The notes beneath the pieces were generated by a model that searched no databases, was not told the DNA's origin, and worked only from the letters and a program-made list of their open reading frames with translations. The translations under genes were made by a program, and so were the position numbers. Positions 57,629 through 64,000 of a stretch of DNA of 64,000 bases are shown here, in pieces; within the stretch, counting starts at the first letter, position 1; every line of letters begins with the position of its first letter. This DNA is from Taxillus chinensis (Eukaryota > Streptophyta > Magnoliopsida > Santalales > Loranthaceae). Where the stretch lies: NCBI GenBank assembly GCA_023512835.1, contig CM042084.1:57342793-57406792 (forward strand). Reading direction: 5' to 3'.

Positions 57629-59039
57629 TTGGACTACACTAAAATATAATTCTTTTTGAACCAGGAATTGCACAAAATTAAAGTAATAAAAATATCCATA
57701 AAATTGCTATTTTAATCGTACAATTTTTAATTCCATTGCAATAGTTTATAAATTTGCGGATTCTAATTAACTTTATAAATAATTGTTTGTTTTACATGAC
57801 AATTACATGACATAATAGGTATAAACGAACAATTAAGTTCATTAATTATCAAGTTATGAAGTAACTCAAATGTAAATTATTACTTATAATTAATAACATT
57901 ATACTTACTAATTAACATACTTGACGTTTCATAAAATCAGCTAGCAGTATATCTCGAGTAACTAAAAAAGGAGGGAGTGAATCAGATACACCCACTATAA
58001 AACTTTTCAACTTAAACTTTAATAAAGATCTAGTACCACACTAGAACGTAGCCTCCAATCAAGATCTATGATTCTACCACACTTCAAATTACTTCAAGAT
58101 TGGACAATAGTAGAGATACTGCTACCTACTAATCAAAATACTCATCAATGTTACATTTTAAACACCTTACCTAATTCTAACTAGGAAGTCTTCTTAAGAT
58201 CTTTTTTAAGGATTAATGGTTTGTTGATTTTGAATACTTTGATTTTAAATCTATCAATCAATAAAAAGTAAAATGTGAGAATGAAAAGGATATAAAGATA
58301 TATGTGGTTTAGTTAATGTGATCCATTCCACTATTAAAGAGGTTAAAACCTTCATGGAGATAATCCACTATCAATAACTCCAACTATTATGCCAAGGCTA
58401 CAATGTCGTTATAATGGATATCTATCTCCCTTCCTCACTTTTCACTCTATAGCAAATTATATAACATGTGACAATACAAAGACCATACTTATTGTGTTTA
58501 TTCTTTTCATACCTTTTTTCTACCTCTCCTTTAGTAATGACCTATGGTTTGGGGGTTTGAGAGTTGGTCCCGGAGAGCATTGTTAGACATGCGTGATGTT
58601 AGCATTGTTATTGGCACTTGTGCTGTCATTGCCATTGTTGTTGAGCTCGACACTGGTAATGTTGTTATTGAAGATGTTGTTTTCTTCTACCATTGCTTTA
58701 AGAGTATATGATAACGTTGAAGACCTTGATTAGGATCTAACAATAATCTAGAGATGGGTAACAAAATTTACTCAAACCCTAGTCCAAACAATTTAAGTAT
58801 TGAATTAGAAAATCCAAAAATAGACCAAACCTAGAGTGTAAGAGTTTATTATTAATAATAAAGTAATAATCTAATAATTTTATCACTTATACAAGGCCTA
58901 TTTATAGGCACACCTAAGAGCATGGAATTAGAAACCTATTATAATAAGAAAATTAAGGTAAAATACTAAAATAAGCCTAATGTGAATTAAATAAAAGAAA
59001 GTTAATAAAAGGAAAGACTTCTAGATAAAGTAGGAGACC
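57629..59039. other. AT-rich spacer
   Basis: No gene recognised. A 65-codon frame at 58389-58586 has no family signature. Confidence 0.55.
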
Positions 59040-60836
59040 TGACCAATAAGAGAGGCTGTCTGTGGCAAACGACATGCTATGGGCATGTGCATGGGCTATG
59101 CCACGGGTAGAGCTTCTCCTGCGTTTTGTGCATGGATTTGATGACTCAATTTTAGAGTTGGTGTAGCATCTTCATCATTTCCCCTCCATTCAAGATTGCC
59201 TTTATCCTCAAGGGAAAACTCTGGAAAATGTTTCATCATAACCTCAAAGTTTTCCCATATAGTCTCCTCCTTCGAAACCCTCACCAATGGACTAAGACTT
59301 GCCACATTGTTGTTTAACTACAATGCCGTTGTCGGTATTTGAGCGTTATCAATGGTTGAAGCTCCGCCTTACCACCAGTATCAAATTCTAGCAAGTCTTT
59401 TTCACCAAAAAGTTGGATCGCCCACTTACAACTTCAAGACATAAATATGGAAGAACAAATATAATCTGCAAGAAGATGGTAACTCCAGTTTATTGCCTAC
59501 CTTATCAATCCGCTCCAATGCCTTAAATGGACCATAAAACTGTTGTGATAGCTTCACATTAAGTTTGGTCTCCAAGGGCTTCTATTTGTAAGGTTAGAGC
59601 TTAAGATACATCATATCGCCAGGCTTAAAAGTTACATCCCGCTGTCGAGATCATAATATTTCTTCATATGCCTTTGAACCCTTTCAAGCTTTTTCTTCAC
59701 TTTGGCTAACACCTCGTCACTTGCAATCAACTCCATGTCAACCTTTTCATTCGAGTAATCCCCATCGTATAAGAGTTCAATAGTGGTGGCACCCTCTCGT
59801 ATATTACTTCAAATGGACTTTGGTTGATTGAAACGTGAGTAATATTATACAAGTATTCTACCCACAAGATGAACTCCTTCCATCTGCTTGCTCGTCATGG
59901 GAATAACATCAAAGATATTGCTCCAGTGTTCAATTCACTACTTTAGTTTGGCTATTAGTTTGAGAATGATAAGAGGAATTGGCCCTGGGCTTGCTACCTT
60001 GTAAAAAGAACAACTCCTACCATAATGAGCTCATAAACTACTAGTCTCGATCAGTCATAATACTCTTCGGAATACCATGAAGCATCACCACATTGTCTAC
60101 AATTGCCTTAATCATATTGACAACAACAAGATGTTTAAGAGGAATGAAGTGACCACCTTACTCAGTCAATCCACCACTAATAGAATATATTCATAGCCAC
60201 TGCTATTAGGAAACCCTTCCACAAAATCCATAGATAGCTCCTGCCATATGCTCTCTTAAATCGAAAGTGGCTACAATAGTCTAATAGGTCACCTTTGATT
60301 ATACTTTACCTTTTGTTAAATATCACATTCGGCCAATAGAAGAAGTATTTAATATTGATATGTGTGCGTAACAACCCTAAATGACCTCCTTTACTGTTAT
60401 GAAAGTTGACTAGAGTCTCCCCACAAGTGACAAATGATACTAGATGTTAATAACAATCAATCTTAGTCTGAAAAGTCATTAGTCAATCTATACCCAAGAT
60501 TAAATCAAATCTCTACAACGACATCACATACAGGTTGAAGATAAGCTCCATATCCCCTAAGGTTAGCACACATGACAAATATGTTGTACCTTAATCATGT
60601 TATCCACTGGTAATTCCACAACTAAATGCATCTTTATCTCAACATATACTAAGCCCAGACTGTCAATCAATCACTCAACAAATGAACAAAAGCACCTGTA
60701 TGAAATAAGATATAAACAAGACTACAAGAAATTTAAAAAGTACTTCTAACCACAAATGGTCTTCCCCTACCCTCCATAGATGGAGATAGCAACTCAGCGT
60801 CCTCCTACGATGTCGTATTCCGTGAAAACACCCTAC
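59040..60836 (-). pseudogene. Decayed gypsy pol with RT deleted
   Basis: On the minus strand, from the right: a protease-to-RT-leader remnant (60720-60430, with ...WGYRLTNDFS-type residues of the DWL leader). Then, without RT or RNase H, comes an integrase finger region (~60380-60290). The integrase core follows: WQELSMDFVEGFPNSSGY at ~60245-60190, and an HSQTNSQTKVVN block at ~59960-59915 matching HPQTDGQTEVVN. Then come KPGDMMYLKL and KLSQQFYGPFKALERIDKV (~59640-59500), and the C-terminal EETIWENFEVMMKHFPEFSLEDK (~59280-59215). Stops are frequent. A deletion of about 2 kb removed RT-RNase H. Confidence 0.8.
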
Positions 60837-61261
60837 CTTGTGTCATAGCCCGAGTTTCGGGATATCTTTTGTTGGAAATTTTCGAATTTGAAAAAGTGCT
60901 ACTTACAGTAGAGGGGTTGGTTAAAGCATAAACAGGTGCGCAATGAAAAACTCCAGGGCGGTTCGTGTCGGAGAATGGATGGAGCTTGTTAGGAACTCTC
61001 CATCTTCGTGTTTCATTTACGAGTTTGTTGTAATGCTTTATTATGTTATCTTGTTGTGATGTGCTGATATGTTATGTGGTATGTAGTAAAGCATCCACAA
61101 ATAAGGATGTATATGGTATGCGGTAAAGCATTCACCAATAATAATCAGATGTATATTTAGTAATGTGTAATATGCTAGGAGTTTTGTAAATAATGTTGTG
61201 TTAAACTCTTGTGGTTGAGGTTGTTTCTTTTTGAGGACGAAAAGTATTAAGGTGAGAAGGA
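60837..61261 (+). other. 3' internal end of an older plus-strand Tekay-like element
   Basis: The end TTTTTGAGGACGAAAAGTAT then AAGGTGAGAAGGA corresponds to the region before the LTR in the complete Tekay element (reverse of 44521-44560: ...TCGAGGATAAAAAGTCTTAAG...). It includes the polypurine tract at 61249-61261. The rest (60837-61200) has no readable protein. Confidence 0.65.
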
Positions 61262-62790
61262 TCTAATGACCCGTATTTGAAGTAGAATGGTAAATAGCCT
61301 ATAATTAAAGTAAATAGCCCATATTTGAGTTTAGGGACATCATTTTAATGATATGGCTGAAAATGCAGTCGTTTTGACTATAATTGAGGTTTATTTGGAG
61401 TTTGAATTACCCAGAGATATTATAATAATATATAGTGACAAATTAGATGGCCAACTAGTCGATTCAGCTGTTTTATGATTTAATATTATTAATATTAAAA
61501 GAAAATTTAGGATTTAATTAACTAAAGGTTTTTTAATACTTCTCTTGGCTTAAAAAAGGTTGTTTGGTGGATAAGAAAGTAAAGGTATAGTGGGATTAGG
61601 AAACTTGATAAAAGAGATGACTTAATGAGCAAGGAATTAATATTATAATAGAATTAGGATGGGATTAGGACTCTAGAAGTCGGGGAGATTATTTCTATAA
61701 ATAGGGATGCTGTCCTCGGATGTAGGTTGATGATCCTTCACGTTGGGAGAGCCCTAGCCGTCCTAGCAAGAGAAAGAGAGAGAAGCCAAAGTTTGGAGAT
61801 TTAAGTTATTCTTGGGCATTCCAGCATACGTAGTCGGTTTCTATGAGTTTGAGGTAGGTGGTTCTATCCTTTTACGTCTCTATTAGGGTTTAGCTTTATC
61901 TAGAATAAATTCAACTAGGGATTGAACATAAAATGAACAAATTATGCATGTAACTGAGATAAGAGGTTTATACAATGGTATTTGACTTTTAAAGGAGACT
62001 TTGATGATTAGGAATTAAGGGTTAGAGATAGTTTAGTTAAGCTTGAGCATAGCAGGAGGTAGGGCGTGTTATAGCGGCCCGGCTAGGGTGTGCATGTGGC
62101 GATGGGTGCCATGTGTAGTGCCACGTGCAACGCCACGTGCAAGGGTGTGCACGTGGCGGTGCACACCATGTGCATGTGGCGGTGCACAACATGTGCACGT
62201 GGCGAGGGGCGCCACGTGCAGTGCCACATACAAGAGTGTTTTGCCTAGCATAGCTCATTTAAGGTCTTTGTATTGATTGTGATGATGTGGGATTTTCTAG
62301 TTTGATATATTGGGCTTGTATGCTGATATGATGATGTTTATTGTGTGATGACTATGGACTTGTAATGTTAATATTGTTGGTGTGTTATTGTTATATAGTG
62401 CACTATATTTGTTGTGATGAGATCTAGTAAAGGAGAGTGGTCTAGTAAAGGACAAGAGGCCCGATCAAGGGCAAAAAGGTACGATGGATCCGGTTAAGGA
62501 CATTAGTACGGTAAAGCACAATGAGCATAGTAAAGTGCGAATATGAATTGTTCTAATATGTTCTATGAGGTGTTATGTCTTAGTGTAATGTGTTATGATA
62601 TGAACTATCTTTGTGATGAGGATTTGAGTTTGTAATGTGGTATGATTTATGATATTCTGATGGGGCATAAGGTATGAACTAATTATGATATGATTTATGA
62701 TTGCAATGTCAATTGTTTGTTGAGCATGAATAAGTCACTACACTTGCACATATACATTTTGCACGTAATACTAGATATGGTTAACCTTGG
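61262..62790 (+). repeat. 3' LTR of the older Tekay-like element, truncated
   Basis: It starts TCTAATGACCCGTATTTG (from TGTAATGACCCG), with a TATA box at 61695-61702. It shares blocks with LTR A, such as the stretch around 62290 (TTTGATATATTGGGCTTGTA) and GATGGATCCGGTTAAGGACA near 62483. The expected end GGGGCGTGACA is absent; similarity fades near 62790, where Ogre-derived DNA begins. Confidence 0.75.
62085..62230 (+). promoter_or_regulatory. CACGTG/CATGTG array in the LTR
   Basis: Five CACGTG cores and several CATGTG or CACATG variants alternate with GGC/GCC steps over ~145 bases. The variants look like C-to-T changes of the same unit. It lies about 390 bases past the TATA box, so within the transcribed part. 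Confidence 0.55.
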
Positions 62791-62989
62791 AGGGGATGTG
62801 GATTGAAAACCATCTACCGAGCTTTTAAGCTCGCAACTATGTTGTTAATCCTTTTCGCAGTGCTAAAGGATGTTAGACAAATTCTGGAATATCGGTTGTC
62901 CTTTACTTATGTTGGTGGCTGTGGGTTTGAGCATCGTGCTCATATCCCTGCCACTCGGCGAACATCGACTGTGGGGATGAATTGCTCTT

Positions 62990-63563
62990 CGTCCCACCAA
63001 CCTTTCTTTATGTTTTTCTAAATAAAACATAAAAATAACATTTTAAACCTTTTCTAGAAAACAAAAAGGCTCCCAGCTGCTACGAGATTGAGTGTCATGG
63101 TCAAGTCCGTCTTTGTTCGGGCTTATATCAATTGCGGCAACAATCTTTTTGTTTTATTAAAATCCTCTTCTACCTCCTTGCCATGAGGGATCAACTCCCA
63201 CATCCGGCTTTTCTAAATAAAACCACCTCTCATTCCAAACCATAATAAAAAAAGGAAAACAAAAAAACTTAAAACAAGCAAGCACCCGTAAACAAAGACT
63301 AGGTTCCAATTTTGGGCGTCGTGGGGATGCGAGAGTGCTTCTCCCTTCCTCACACATAATTGAGTCCCGAACTTATTCTCTAGAACTATAGACCCTTCTA
63401 GGTAGCCAAACACAACTTCATTTTTTTTTGGTAACGACTTTTTCTTTTTCTTTCTCTCTTTTTGGTTTTGTGCGAGCTATGTCAATGAGGCTCAATGACT
63501 AAATCTCCATCCAAAAAAAGTACTTCACGTCAGTCACGAGCCCGAACAACTCGGGTGATGATA
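62990..63563 (+). repeat. Old Ogre-type LTR, 3' part
   Basis: 63285-63420 parallels 1440-1560 (GGGCGTCGTGGGGATG vs GGGCGTTGTGGGGGTG; GAGTCCCGAAC vs CTCCCGAGCCC; TTCTAGGTAGCCAA vs TTTTAGGTGGCCAA). The end is GGGTGATGATA at 63563, against GGTGATGACA at 1669. Its left boundary is uncertain (~62800-63000). Confidence 0.7.
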
Positions 63564-63565
63564 GC

Positions 63566-63583
63566 TTTTGACTCTACTAGGGA
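63566..63583 (+). other. Decayed Ogre primer binding site
   Basis: TTTTGACTCTACTAGGGA lies in the position of TGGCGACTCCGCTGGGGA (1672-1689), with 12 of 18 bases kept. Confidence 0.65.
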
Positions 63584-64000
63584 CATTTGAAAGAGTCTAA
63601 TCATGGTGTCTTGTTTATGGAGTGTTTGTTTGCTTATTTACATTTTGTTCTGTTCTATGTTCTTTTCTCCTTTTTTTTATAATTGCCTTGTCTGTGCATA
63701 CATGCATTTCTCTATCCCTTTAACCCTATACTCGGGTTTTCTACTTTTACCTAACATTAGTGAGGTTTAATAGGGTTGCCCCGTGGGTTCTATCTTACGT
63801 AAGGTCCTTGAACTCCTCACCCAAGCGAGGTCCTTTTAGAGGGCCCCCTCCATTAATACCTCTAGAGGTACGGAGCTTCTTTTATGAGATAGTTTGGGAA
63901 CTAATGAATAAGATAGGTATAGATGTAGATGGCCATTAGGGGTCTTGACCATCATGGGTGTGCTTTACCACGCTTGTTGCTTTGTTTGCACCTTATTTGC
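63584..64000 (+). other. Ogre-type 5' leader, continuing past the window
   Basis: 63750-63925 matches 1920-2110 in order (GTGAGGTTTAATAGGGTTGCC; GAGGTCCTTTTAGAGG; AGGTACGGAGC; CTAATGAATAAGATAG). ORF1 of this old element would lie right of the window. Confidence 0.75.

Noticed and set aside
62037..62276. Cys/His/Trp-rich frames resembling a metal-binding protein
   Set aside because: Produced on both strands by the CACGTG/CATGTG repeat array in an LTR.
63157..63413. Two 66-codon minus-strand frames
   Set aside because: They lie in the old Ogre LTR and show no family signature.

Overview
The window is repeat-dense nuclear DNA of a flowering plant. It holds plant-type Ty3/gypsy and Ty1/copia LTR retrotransposons in several nested layers, MITEs, long AT-rich spacers and (CT)n/(TA)n microsatellites. 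I find no bacterial gene organisation, no CRISPR array, no rRNA or tRNA gene, and no host protein-coding gene I can defend. The species cannot be named from this sequence.

Region by region. (1) 1-16.8 kb: a large Tat/Ogre-type Ty3/gypsy element on the + strand. Its 5' LTR is cut by the window edge. Then follow a tRNA-Arg-type primer site, an extra ORF1 upstream of gag, gag, a protease with a G-patch tail, a likely 199-bp intron, RT-RNase H, a second (archaeal-type) RNase H with integrase, a long 3' UTR with tandem repeats, a polypurine tract and a 3.6-kb 3' LTR. The two LTRs are nearly identical, yet several reading-frame breaks are visible. (2) 16.8-23.3 kb: a mosaic of a truncated minus-strand LTR with its primer site, a gypsy LTR tail, and a decayed minus-strand Ty1/copia element. 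That copia element is split by a 1.83-kb solo LTR with a perfect 5-bp target duplication (GATAT). (3) 24.2-29.2 kb: a solo LTR (target duplication CTTAG) that contains a second solo LTR in the opposite orientation. (4) 29.2-42.2 kb: AT-rich spacer with a GC-richer pocket, a possible DNA-transposon remnant, a probable minus-strand LTR and a 561-bp MITE. (5) 42.2-52.9 kb: an old gypsy integrase gene on the + strand, interrupted by a complete 9.47-kb Tekay/Del-type chromovirus on the - strand (two ~1.99-kb LTRs, TSD TATAT, gag-pol at 49539-44764, chromodomain at the C-terminus). (6) 52.9-59 kb: AT-rich spacer, a large (CT)n(TA)n microsatellite and a 386-bp MITE. (7) 59-64 kb: a decayed minus-strand gypsy pol lacking RT, the 3' end plus LTR of an older + strand Tekay-like element, and an old Ogre LTR with 5' leader related to the element at the window start.

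The genes present serve retrotransposition: particle formation (Gag), maturation (protease), cDNA synthesis (RT, RNase H) and insertion (integrase). The strongest leads are an in-frame intron in the Ogre element whose donor site overlaps the Gag-Pro stop codon; a duplicated LTR-end plus primer-site module kept in two diverged Ogre copies; clusters of CACGTG (G-box) motifs in several LTRs, some as perfect hairpins just upstream of the LTR TATA box; and well-resolved nested insertions with target duplications. All comparisons were made by eye, with no database search.
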